NCBI GenBank assembly: GCA_964503335.1
Contig: CAZCZZ010000026.1
Span: 1-51,092 of the forward strand
Source of the DNA: CAZCZZ01 sp964503335
GTDB lineage: Bacteria; Verrucomicrobiota; Kiritimatiellia; CAIVKH01
Direction: 5' to 3'
DNA: 51,092 bases
A program made the position numbers and the translations under genes. The notes under the pieces were generated by a model. The model saw nothing but the letters and a program-made list of their open reading frames with translations, was not told where the DNA came from and did no database searches. The number at the start of each line of letters is the position of its first letter. The stretch's first letter is position 1. Below, one piece after another: positions 23,466 to 33,700 of the stretch.

Positions 23466-25826
23466 CTATCGGCGAGACTGGATATAGGCGCGGTCGCTCG
23501 CGCTGAGCTGCTTCAGGGGGACGCGAACTTCCTTGCCGTCGGCTTTCTGCATGATGGCCGCGTCGTTCTCGACGGCGAGAAACCGCGCTTCAAGCTTGCG
23601 ACCCTGCGTGTCGGTCCATGTGCGGACAGGTTCCGGTTCGGGTGGCGCGACGGGCTCGATCTCAAGCGTGAGCGCTTCCTCCTTGAAACGGAAGAGGTAC
23701 GAGCCGTCCAGTGTGTTCAGCACCTTGATGGGCGGACCGAGGCGGCGGACGCTTCCGTTGTACGGCGCGGAAACTGTCTCGAAACCGGAACCCCAGAAGA
23801 TCATTCCGTCGTCATTGGCAGACAGCGTGAACTCCGCGGCGGCCGCGTTCGTGAACGCAAAGGTGCCTTCCCATTCTCCATCGCCGACGAGCTTCATGGG
23901 CCACGCGGTCTTGCTCCATGCATTGAAGTTCCCGCTCACGTTGATGCTCGCGTAGAGCGAGAACGCCGGCTTCGGCGGCGCGGCGGGTTTCGGTGGTGCG
24001 GCCTTGTACTCGCTCGAACGCGCCGCCTTGATGCCTCTTGCGGGAACGAAGATGCGGGCAGTGAAGGGCTGCATCGTGGTTTCGGCGGTGGGTTTGGTGC
24101 CGGACAGTTCGAATGGAGCGGCCTGCTCCTGGCGCGAACTCCCGCCGTAGCGCGTCCAGTCGGTGTCGAGCGCTACGCGCCATACGCCGGGCGAGGGGAA
24201 GGGGATGCCGACCTTCTCGGCGACTCTTCCGGACAGGTTCACGGCGATGACCATCGTCTCGTCCGGCGTCGACTCATGGTGGCGCCAATAGACGAAGAAC
24301 TGCTTCTCGGTGTCCATGACACCCATTTCGATGCCCATGCCCTTGAGGGCGCGGCCCTGCCCATCGAGGTCGCGGCGCAGCCGGATCAGGTCCCGGTGCA
24401 GCGCAAGCTGTCCGGCGTGGCGCGTGCGCTTGTCCCAGTTTAGCGGGATGTTGTCGTGGAACGTCCCGCTTTCCTGGAACTCGTTGCCCATGAAGAGGAG
24501 GGGGATGCCCGGGGCCGTGAACGTGAGAAGGGCGCCGAGGCCGCAAAGGCGTCGCGCCCGGTCACCATCGGGGTCCTTCGGCGCGATATCGGTGGCTATA
24601 CGATACTGCAAGTTGATCTTGCCGGCCTCGTCGTGGTTATCGACGTACACGACTCGCATCATGGATGTGGGTCGCGACTTGAGTGCGCCTACAACCGTGT
24701 AGAGGTTGCGATCCTCGTCTGAAGGCTCCTTGAGCGCAGGCATGACCTGGTGGTGGAATTCATAGTCCCACGAGCCGTGGAAACCGCCGATGTCGAGCGA
24801 GTCCTCGGCGATGCTGAGGCGTGACGGAAATCTTTCGCGCAGCACGGCGTTGATGGATTCGAGCATCGACAGTCCGGCGGGGAGGGGGCTGGCGCCCATG
24901 TTGTAGGCGCGGATGTTGATCGTGGAATCCCAGCGGAAGCCGTCGATGCGATACTCGTCAAACCACATCAACGCATTGTCGCGGATGTATCGCTGCACCA
25001 TCGGGCTTTCAAAGCGCACGCGCGGACCCCAGGGGGTCATGTTGATCTCCGGCGCGTCGTAGAAGTAGATGCCGCCATCCTTTTCGTTGCCGGTGCCGTC
25101 GAATTGGAGCAGGGACAGATTTTGCGGTCCGTAGTGATTGTGCACGATGTCGAGATGCACGACGAGGCCGCGCGCATGGCACGCCTTCACGAAGGCCTTC
25201 AAACCGTCGGGCCCCCCATACGCCTGCTCCACGGCAAAGGGATCGCTCGGGTTGTATCCCCAACTGTGCATGCCGTTGAACTCGTGGACCGGCATCAGGA
25301 GGATGCCGTTGATGCCGAGGTCGACGAGGTAATCGAGCCGTTTCGCCGCGTCTTCGAACGTGGCGGGACGTCCGTCCGCCGGTTTCGGATCGTTGAAGGC
25401 GCCGACGTGGAGTTCGTAGAGAACAAGGTCCTCCGGCGCGACCGTCGGGGCGGTGTCACCCAGCCAATTGAAGGCCGCCGGGTCGTAGAACATGGAGTTC
25501 TTCCCGTCGGCCGAAACAGCCCGCGCATACGGATCGCGCCGGTGCAATTCGCCATTGATGCGGAACGCATAGGGCCCGCGGGGAAGCGAGCGACGCATCG
25601 CGACGGACCAGATTCCCGTCGACTCGTCCTTGGTGAGTCGTTCTGCCAGTGAGGGACTCCAGCCGTTGAACTCGCCGACGAGCTCCACGCTCTTTGCGTT
25701 GGGGGCCCAGACGCGGACCGACGTGACGCCGTCCTTCTGCGTGACGCCCATGGGCGCGTCATCGCCCATCGCTGGCGCGATCGACCACAGGGAGGCCAGA
25801 AGGAGTGTCCCCGCGCGAAGGTTCAT
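23466..25826 (-). CDS. Exported CBM48-GH13 alpha-glucan enzyme with C-terminal SHD1 domain
   Basis: 786 residues. After the signal peptide (LLLASLWSIAPAMG) comes a CBM48 module (VRVWAPNAKSVELVGEFNGW, residues about 37-125), then a GH13 barrel. Catalytic residues are Asp300 (DGFRWDS), Glu341 (SIAEDS) and Asp399 (VDNHDE). These and the surrounding pattern resemble branching enzymes and maltooligosyltrehalose trehalohydrolases, but export argues for degradation or remodelling of external glucan. A second glycogen-binding-like module follows near 630-720 (SGNFNAWSKTAWPMK). The end (RTWTDTQGRKLEARFLAVEN, then VPLKQLSASDRAYI) is an SHD1-like domain common in PVC bacteria. Exact specificity cannot be read from sequence. 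Confidence 0.9.
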   Translation of the reverse strand: MNLRAGTLLLASLWSIAPAMGDDAPMGVTQKDGVTSVRVWAPNAKSVELVGEFNGWSPSLAERLTKDESTGIWSVAMRRSLPRGPYAFRINGELHRRDPYARAVSADGKNSMFYDPAAFNWLGDTAPTVAPEDLVLYELHVGAFNDPKPADGRPATFEDAAKRLDYLVDLGINGILLMPVHEFNGMHSWGYNPSDPFAVEQAYGGPDGLKAFVKACHARGLVVHLDIVHNHYGPQNLSLLQFDGTGNEKDGGIYFYDAPEINMTPWGPRVRFESPMVQRYIRDNALMWFDEYRIDGFRWDSTINIRAYNMGASPLPAGLSMLESINAVLRERFPSRLSIAEDSLDIGGFHGSWDYEFHHQVMPALKEPSDEDRNLYTVVGALKSRPTSMMRVVYVDNHDEAGKINLQYRIATDIAPKDPDGDRARRLCGLGALLTFTAPGIPLLFMGNEFQESGTFHDNIPLNWDKRTRHAGQLALHRDLIRLRRDLDGQGRALKGMGIEMGVMDTEKQFFVYWRHHESTPDETMVIAVNLSGRVAEKVGIPFPSPGVWRVALDTDWTRYGGSSRQEQAAPFELSGTKPTAETTMQPFTARIFVPARGIKAARSSEYKAAPPKPAAPPKPAFSLYASINVSGNFNAWSKTAWPMKLVGDGEWEGTFAFTNAAAAEFTLSANDDGMIFWGSGFETVSAPYNGSVRRLGPPIKVLNTLDGSYLFRFKEEALTLEIEPVAPPEPEPVRTWTDTQGRKLEARFLAVENDAAIMQKADGKEVRVPLKQLSASDRAYIQSRR

Positions 25827-25863
25827 GGGCGGGGAATCTAACGTTTTGCGCGGCGGCGAGACA

Positions 25864-26214
25864 CTAATTCTTCACGTAAACCAGATAGGTGCCGCGTCCG
25901 TCGTCGCTGATGCGGAAACCGGTGACATAGAGTTTGTCGCCGACCTGGATCTCGGCCTGGTCGCCTTTTTCGATCCGGCGACCGACCGTCTTTGGCGTCT
26001 TCTTGTCGCCCTCGCGGATGACCACCGTGTTGATGACGACGCTGCCGTCCGTGACCTTGATGAGGCATGTGGAGCAGTTCCGGTTTACCGCCATCTCCTT
26101 CGCGTCGCCTCCCGCCGTAAACGTGCCGACCTTGTGCCATTCGCCGGCGAGGGCGGATGTGGCGGAGAAGATGGTGAGGAAGGCGGTGGCGAAAATGAGC
26201 GAACGAAACTTCAT
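25864..26214 (-). CDS. Small exported beta-rich protein (DUF2541/YaaI-like)
   Basis: 116 residues. The signal peptide (LIFATAFLTIFSATSALA) is followed by GEWHKVGTFTAGGDAKEMAV, a Cys pair in NRNCSTCLIKV, and strands VVINTVVIREGDKK and LYVTGFRISDDGRGTYLV. The plan (W-x-x-LG, then alternating strands) resembles DUF2541 proteins, which are periplasmic and uncharacterised. The ATG at 26214 has AAGGAG seven bases upstream and starts the signal peptide; a longer frame upstream is not needed. It lies upstream of the GH13 gene by 37 bases on the same strand and may be co-transcribed. Confidence 0.7.
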   Translation of the reverse strand: MKFRSLIFATAFLTIFSATSALAGEWHKVGTFTAGGDAKEMAVNRNCSTCLIKVTDGSVVINTVVIREGDKKTPKTVGRRIEKGDQAEIQVGDKLYVTGFRISDDGRGTYLVYVKN

Positions 26215-26297
26215 GGCGAACTCCTTTGTATGCGACGTGTATGACGCATCAGGCAGGTAATCATTCACAGGGACGCGTCGTCGTGTCCATAAAATGA

Positions 26298-26338
26298 TCG
26301 CGGGAGATGTAGTTCAGGACGAACTTCACCTCCCGCGA
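26298..26338 (-). terminator. Long hairpin between the PEP-CTERM and small exported genes
   Basis: An 18-bp stem with two mismatches (outer TCGCGGGAG/CTCCCGCGA, inner AGTTC/GAACT) and a five-base loop. On the minus strand it is followed by ATCATTTTATGG, a weak T-tract. It should end the transcript of the PEP-CTERM gene; a structured leader for the downstream gene is the alternative. Confidence 0.5.
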
Positions 26339-26463
26339 CCTCCTTGGCGCTGCGCGCCCTAAATCGATCACAATCTAAATCTACCGAAATAGTAGTGATT
26401 AGGAGCGATTTTACAAGGAATTTTCAGATTTCAGAATCTGTAACAGGCAACCGGTTTCGCACG

Positions 26464-27195
26464 CTATGCATGATGAAAGCGCCGGGTTGCCATGGCGGCC
26501 AGGCCGGCCAAAAGGAAGCCCAGTGTGGCGGGTTCGGGAACGACGGTGTAGCCGATGGTGAGGGTGGGTTGGGCACCGATCGTGCCGCTTTCGCGGGCAT
26601 CGAAGCGCATGGCACCGCCGTCTTCTTCCCCGCGAACCATCCAGCCGTGATCCGTGGATGGCGAGTTCAGCCATGCCTGGACATCGGCGACCATTTGTGC
26701 GGACGAGAAGCTGTAGAATCCGAATGAGGGATTGATGGTCAGCGTTGCGCTTGCGGATGCCGCGAAGTCGCCGCCGGCGGTCGCCCAGAAGTTCGTGTTG
26801 TAGAAGGTATGGATCCACGACGCGCCGCCTGCGGTGGATGGACCGCCCTGTCCGCCGCCGCTGCTCGGCACCGAGGAACCTTCGCCCCATGCCGTGGTGA
26901 TGACATGCAGGCCTGCGTTCATCGCGCTGGTCCGGGTCCGGTTGAGATTGAGCGTGAGTACCGCGCTGGTGATCACGGAGCCCGAGGGGACGAAGGATGC
27001 GACATCGAAATCGAGAAGACCGCGCACGATGCGCCCGTTGCCGGTGACACCGATGAAAAGGTTGTCGTCGGCACCGCCGCCAATGTTTCCGCCCCCTTCA
27101 TTATAGAGGGTCGTGTCGGCGACGGGCAGGATGGAGACCACATCGGCGTGAAGGACGCCGGTGACGATGAGAAATGCCGACAGGATCGACCGCAT
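26464..27195 (-). CDS. DNRLRE-domain protein with PEP-CTERM sorting signal
   Basis: 243 residues. The signal peptide (SILSAFLIVTGVLHA) is followed by a DNRLRE/CBM96-like beta sandwich (DTTLYNEGGGN, RIVRGLLDFDVASFVPSGS, SAVLTLNLN, DHGWMVRGEEDGG). A C-terminal tail of VVPEPATLGFLLAGLAAMA then basic TRRFHHA is the PEP-CTERM signal recognised by an exosortase, which would sort the protein to the envelope or extracellular matrix. No exosortase gene is in the window. Glycine/serine-rich linkers fit a surface protein. Carbohydrate binding is inferred from the domain. Confidence 0.88.
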   Translation of the reverse strand: MRSILSAFLIVTGVLHADVVSILPVADTTLYNEGGGNIGGGADDNLFIGVTGNGRIVRGLLDFDVASFVPSGSVITSAVLTLNLNRTRTSAMNAGLHVITTAWGEGSSVPSSGGGQGGPSTAGGASWIHTFYNTNFWATAGGDFAASASATLTINPSFGFYSFSSAQMVADVQAWLNSPSTDHGWMVRGEEDGGAMRFDARESGTIGAQPTLTIGYTVVPEPATLGFLLAGLAAMATRRFHHA

Positions 27196-27271
27196 GTGAA
27201 ACCCTCCGTGGACGCGGAGCCTAGCACCGGATTCCCGAGAAGCGCAAGTTCCAGGCGCGGTCGCGCCGACC

Positions 27272-27523
27272 CTATTTCTTGATCAAGCCGATCACGAATA
27301 GAACGAGCACGGCGCCGATCACGGCGTTTACGAGGGCGCCAGCCAGCCCTCCGCCGAGGCTTACGCCGAGCGAGCCGAGAACAAAACCACCCACGACGGC
27401 ACCCACGATACCGACAATGATGTTTCCGACAACCCCGAAGCCTCCGCCTTTCATGATCAGCCCGGCCAACCAACCGGCGACGCCACCGATCACCAACGTT
27501 ACAATCGCCTGCTGCACGTCCAT
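27272..27523 (-). CDS. GlsB/YeaQ/YmgE family small membrane protein
   Basis: 83 residues, three hydrophobic helices rich in Gly, Ala and Val: AIVTLVIGGVAGWLAGLIMK, then GVVGNIIVGIVGAVVGGFVL, then AVIGAVLVLFVIGLIKK. The GWLAG-x-I-x-x-G-x-G-x-G-x-x-G-N-I-x-x-G-x-x-GA pattern is the signature of the transglycosylase-associated/GlsB stress family. The start is the ATG at 27523 with AAGGAGGT just upstream. The biochemical function of the family is unknown; members respond to general stress. It is divergent from the giant amylase gene, with the 256-base spacer showing no other gene. Confidence 0.92.
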   Translation of the reverse strand: MDVQQAIVTLVIGGVAGWLAGLIMKGGGFGVVGNIIVGIVGAVVGGFVLGSLGVSLGGGLAGALVNAVIGAVLVLFVIGLIKK

Positions 27524-27779
27524 GATCCGACCTCCTTGTTGCGACAACGGCCGCGAGTCAGGAAATACACGGTTGCCTGCCTTGGATCAAGCTCGGCAGA
27601 GCCCGCATCCAAAGCGGTTCAACATCTTCCACGCACGATCTTTACAAATTCCTGAAAACCCCCCTAAACAGGACTTCGAAAGACCCCTATGTTAGTAAAA
27701 CGGTTGACCCTTCAAAGGCGTTGTCCTGCCTTGGGTTATGGGTCGCGGGGGCGGATTTCATTTTCTAGGGAGTATAGAC

Positions 27780-30700
27780 ATGGTGACTCGTCGTTTCGTT
27801 CGATTTGGCGGCCTGCTTTTCGCGGGGCTCATGGCGGCAACAACCCTTCATGCGGAAGTCATGATGCAGTGGTTCGAGTCCGACTGGGACGAGATGTACC
27901 AGAAGCTGCCGAAGGTGGCGGAAATCGGATACGACAGTCTGTGGATCCCGCCTCCGACAAAGGGTCCTGTCGGTCGCAGCACCAAGTGGGCGAACGTCGG
28001 CTACAATCTCTACGACCGGTTCGACCTGGGCGACATCCCCCAGCGCGGCACGCGCGAGACGCGCTACGGATCACGGAACTCCCTGCGTGCGATGGTGGAC
28101 AACGCGCACAACCTCGGCGTGAAGGTCATCCCTGACATCGTCATGAACCACAACGGCAACGGGCCGGACTTCCGCGAGTACCCGGGCATGACGGCGACCG
28201 ATTTCCATGTCCAGTACCAGCAGGGCCACGTCAACACGCTGAACTACAAACGCGCCCCGCGCATGAACTGGTGGCTGCCCCGCGAAGGCTACGGCGCCAC
28301 GATGTGGACAGACCTTGCGAACCTTGCCGACATCCGCACCGAAGACCATCCGCTCAATGGCGATCCCAAGCGGTTCACCGGCCAGAAGACCGATGCCGAC
28401 GGGCAGAGCTTCAACTTCGTCGATGGCACCTCGTATATCCGTCACGTGGGCCAGTACGACCGGTATCCGTACGCCTACACGAACGAGAATGCGGCGCAGA
28501 TGCTGTATCGCTGGATCACCTGGCTTGGCAACGCGATGGACTACGACGGACTGCGTCTCGATGCCGGCAAGCACACGCCCTACGAATTCTTCGGCTGGCG
28601 CGGATCGGGCTTCCTCCATGAGGCCCAGTGGAACTACACGCAGCGGCGCGGATACGCTTTCGGAGGCAATCCCACGGATCTCTTCTCGAACGATCGCGAT
28701 CGCACGAATGCGTTTATCTTCGCCGAGATCCTGTCGCCCTGGAACGACTTCCGCGACGGCATTCCAGGCAACCAGGGTTGTGATCACTGGTTCGGCAGCG
28801 GCACCCGGAACCCCATGCGGTTCCTTGATTATGCGATGAAGAAGAACGCCGATGAGAGCTTCGGCGGAAATCTCGCGCCGCTGGGACAGTTCGGCAAGGA
28901 CTTCGGACCGAACAACGGCATCACCTATGTCTGGGGCCATGACGAAGCCTTGAACGCGAACAAGGCCACGCTGGCGTACGCCTACATCCTCTGCCATGTG
29001 GGCGTACCGATGGTCTATTACACCGGCAACAACATTACGTGGGATGATCACGGCCGCACCGCCTATCCCGACTCCCGCACGTGGATGATCCCCGGGTTTG
29101 ACAGCCATGCGCTGGGCGAGGGCGACCCCGGTGGCGACCTTCCGAATCTCGTCTGGATCAACCAGAACTTCGCCCGCGGTGGCGAGTTCAAGCGGTGGGA
29201 GAACGACGGCGACTTCTTTGCGCTGGAACGCTACGAGGATGTGGACGCCAACGGGATCGATTCCGGCGACGGCATCATGATCCTCGCCCTCAACGATTCC
29301 GGCAACGACATCACGAAGTCGCTTTCCTGCTCGTTCCCCAACGGCACCGTCCTGAAGGATTACACGGGCAACAACGGGGACTTGGTCACGGTTAGCGGCG
29401 GCCAGGCCTCGATTCGCGTTCCCGGCATGAGCGGGCAGGGTTTCGTCGTCTACGCCCCGCTCTGCGCGGACGGCGTCACGATCAATGTGAAGCAGGGCGC
29501 CTCACCCGCCGGTACCATGCCCTGGGTCATCCCCGGCGGCGTCCACGCCGCGTCCACGACACAGCAGATGACACGCATCACGGCCGACACGATCACAATT
29601 GAGTCGGAAGCCACCCAGGTGCCCGGCGGGATCACGGTGGACAACATCATGCTGCAGTGGGGCAATGGCCGGCAGCTGCCCGTCACGAACTTCTTCGACA
29701 CCGGCCGCGGCCGCGTGTCGGGACGTTTCCACAACATGAACAAGCCGGTCTCCGGCGGCATCTACTCGCTCACCTTCTCCACGACGAATCTTTCCGAAGG
29801 CCTTCACATCATCAAGTCACGCGCCTTCACGCAGCGCAACAGCAGCTACTCCGCGATCTACAACACGGCCAGCAAGGTCGTCTATGTGGACCGCCGCGGC
29901 CCCGACCTGAACCTCAGCGTGCCCGACACGTTCAAGGGTGACGCCCTCCTGAAGATCAGCAACAGCGACTTTTCCGCCTACGCAGTGTACGTGAAGGTCA
30001 ACAACGGCGCGGAGACCCAGGCCGACATGAAGATGAAGGGCTCCTTCCAGTACGCCCTGAGCGGCCTCGTCGCGGGCACGCACACGGTCACGGTCCGCGC
30101 TACCGAATTCAGCTACGCCAACCCGCGCGCGCAGATCAACGAGAGCACGGCGACGAAGGTCGTGACGGTGCAGGCGAAGGATGTTGGCGGACTTGACGTC
30201 GTCCTGAGCTGCCCCGACAAGACCCCCGGCGACAGCACCGCGGAATTGCCCTTCTTCAAGACGATCGGCGTCGGCGCGAGCGCCAGCGCAAAGCTCTACT
30301 GGGATGGCTACGAACTGCCGTGGAACGGCGGCACGGGCACCAATGTGTTCAACGGCGAAGTCGTCCAGCGCGACAACGACGGCCGCGTGGTGACCAATCG
30401 CCTGTGGGGCAATTTCATCAACGGGCCGCACTTCTTTGAATTGAAGCAGGGCGCCGACACCGTCGTGAAACGCATCGTGTTCAATCTTTATGGCGGCAAC
30501 CATGTCGATTCCGATGGCGATTCCCTGCCCGACAACGTGGAAATGCCCTACTTCGACGACGGAGCTCCGGGACCGGACCAGCCGTGGCCCGGTGACTCGA
30601 ACCTCAACTTCGTCCCCGACAACGGCGAAAGCTGGTCGCGACTGAACCCGTACAACCACTCCACGTTCTACGCAACGCAGTGGGATGACCGGAACGACTT

Positions 30701-33700
30701 CGACAACGACGGCTTCAACAACTACGAGGAAGTCTACGCCGGCTACTGGTCGAGCAATAACGTCTACGCGTACAGCATCTACAATGCAGGGTCCAAGCCG
30801 CCGGGACTTCCCACGAACCTGCCCTCCGTGGCGTCCGCGAACCTGAATCCGGCACAGCCCGGCCAGAACCTGGTCGTGACCTACCTGCCGAACCAGGGCA
30901 CGCTTGCGAACGCCTCGCAGATCACGATGCACATCGGGCACTCGAAGCGCACGATGGGCTCGTGGCAGAATGTCGTGGACATTCCGCTGCTGCAGAGCCC
31001 GCCCGGCACGTGGACCGGAACGTACTTCGTTCCCACCAACGCCACATCGGTGGACCTGACGTTCTTCGACGGCGGCACGACATGGGACGGCAAGGACTGG
31101 CAGTTCGACGTCGCCGGCGCCAACGCCTCGAAGTTCATCATGGACGGTCAGCTGGACAGCGGCGCTTTCGAGATCGCGTCGTACAACGGCATGAAGCTCT
31201 GGGCCGCGGTGCGAGGCACGAAGCTCTACGTGGCCACATGGGGCACGGGCGGCAACGGCAACGACCACTTTATCTATGTGAACAAGGAGCCGGGTGACGC
31301 GGCGCCTTCCGCCTGGGCCAAGGCGGGCTACGTCTTCCTTGGAAGCAACCGGGTATTCCTCGCGGGCGAAGGGGATGCAGCGGGGAACAACTACTCGGGC
31401 TGGTTCGGTGCCACGGGCGCGCGGACCAATGCGAATGCCAAGGGTGCCGGAAGCGCCAACTACCTCGAAGGCGAACTTGACCTTGTCGACAACTTCGGCT
31501 CGGTTCCGACGGCCGTTTACCTGGCCGTGGGCGCATACCCGACCGCGGATGGCGCCAACATGAACAACCAGGTTCCCGCAGTGTGGGACGCCAATGAGCA
31601 CATCGACGTCACGGAGACGCTCCGCGTGCCTGTCACATCCATCCGCGATGAAACCGGCGACGGCAATTTCGACGGCGGCTTGCCCGAGATGTGGACCGTG
31701 GTCAATGGCAATACCAACAGCGCGAATTACGGCCTGCGCCGCTTCTTCATCAACGAAGTCGCCGGGGAGCAGGAAAGCATCACCATCCTCGTGAAGCCCA
31801 ACGCGGGCGGAACGAATGTGGTCACCTCGGTCGAGTTGTTCAGCAACTTGAACCGCCGCGACTATGCGAAGCTGCCGGGCGACGAGGATCCCAACACCGT
31901 CACGACGACGTCGTTGGACACCTACTACCGCGCGTGGACGATGAGCCCCGTCGGCGGCGGCCTTTACTCCGTCACTGTTCCCGTCAACCGCTGCGGGGCC
32001 TATCGTCTCAATGCCCGGTTCAAGATCAACAACGGGGCCTGGTCGTATTACACGGACAACGGACTGCGGCGTGATTGCGCCGTCGTGGTGTCGCCGAAGA
32101 AGGCGCTGGACACCGTCATCTACGAGCTCAATCCGCTGACGGCGGAGGCGACGAACGACACCTTCTTCGGTCGCTCGACCTTCAAGAACATGTATCTCGA
32201 TGACAGCGGCAGGCCGAACGCCATCAGCACGAACAAGCTGAAGCAGCTCGGCGTCAACATGGTCTGGCTGCAGCCGATCCACCCCATCGGCGCCATCGGC
32301 CGCGAGATCGATGCGACGACCAGCCAGCCCTACGATCCGGGCTCTCCGTATGCGGTGAAGAACTACTGGCAGGTCAACGGCGTCCTCGGCGATCCCAGCA
32401 CGCCCGGCCAGGCCATGACCGAGTTTACGAACTTCGTGAGCCACTACGATACGCATGGCATAGGTGTCATGCTCGACGGCACGTTCAACCATTCGGCGTG
32501 GGATTGCGAAATCGGCGAGATGGGCGTGGAGATGGGACTTACGACACCGCTCGGCGCCATCGTGAATCCGACGAACCGCATTTCGTCGGTCCGTCCGGCC
32601 TGGTACTCCAAGAAGGACAACTACGGCGAGCCTGCCTCGTACTTCAACAGCACGAGCGACACGGATATCGCCGTGGCGCCGGACCGCATCGACTTCGGCA
32701 AGTGGAGCGACGCCGCGGACTTCTTCTTCGGCAAGTACGACGCGCTTGTCCAGAAGCCCCCGTCCAATCCCCTCTGGACGTGGAGCAGCGGTTGGTACAG
32801 CCGGTACCTCCGCGAAGAAGACCAGTTTGAAGGCTTCAATTCCGATGAGACCCGTCAGTTGTGGGAGTACTTCGCATCGTATCCCATCTACTGGCTGGAG
32901 AAGACGGGTCATCCCGTCGGGACGCCGCAGGCCCAGTCCTACAAGGGTATCGACGGCCTTCGCTGCGACTTCGCCCAGGGATTGCCCAGCCTGTTCTGGG
33001 AGTACACCATCAACAAGACGCGCAGCGTGAAGTGGGACTTCCTGTTCATGGCGGAATCCCTCGACGGCTACCGCACGGTCGATGGCTCAAGCCGTCACGG
33101 CGTGGGCTACCGCTCATCGCGTCACTTCGACATCCTGAACGAGAACATCCTCTACCTGTGGCGCGATGACTTCTTCGACTATCGCACGTTCCCGTCGCAG
33201 ACGAGCTCGGTCCCGAACCGGACCACGGCATTGATCTACAACGCGTTCGACTCGCGAAAGAACGCCTTTGAGATCTCGCCCGTGCTGCTCAACCTGATTT
33301 CGCACGATGAGATCTTCCCGACGGACGACCAGTGGTCGCTGGCCTACGCCTACGCGATCAATGCCGCGATGGACGGTGTGCCCATGCTCTTCTACGGCCA
33401 GGAAATGGGCGCGCAGAACTCCATCGTGGAATACGGGGCGCGATCCGACTTCGGCATCTCGGCGGCCAACAACTTCTCGAGGTACGAGTCGAACTTCAGC
33501 AAGTCGATCCCGCACTTCAAACGGTACAACAACATGACCAGCATCTGGGCCGCCGCGAGCTGGAAGGACGGAATCCGCGAGACGTATGGCCGCCTCAACA
33601 AGGCGCGTCTTGGCTCGCCGGCGCTTCGCTCGCAGCAGAACTACTTCCTCGCGGACAAGGCGACGACGAACTGGAATCCGAACATCTTCGCCGTGGCGAA

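Noticed and set aside
29817..32912. 1031-codon minus-strand open frame opposite the giant amylase
   Set aside because: It is a by-product of GC-rich codon bias. The plus strand holds conserved GH13 and calcium-loop motifs throughout, while the minus frame has none.
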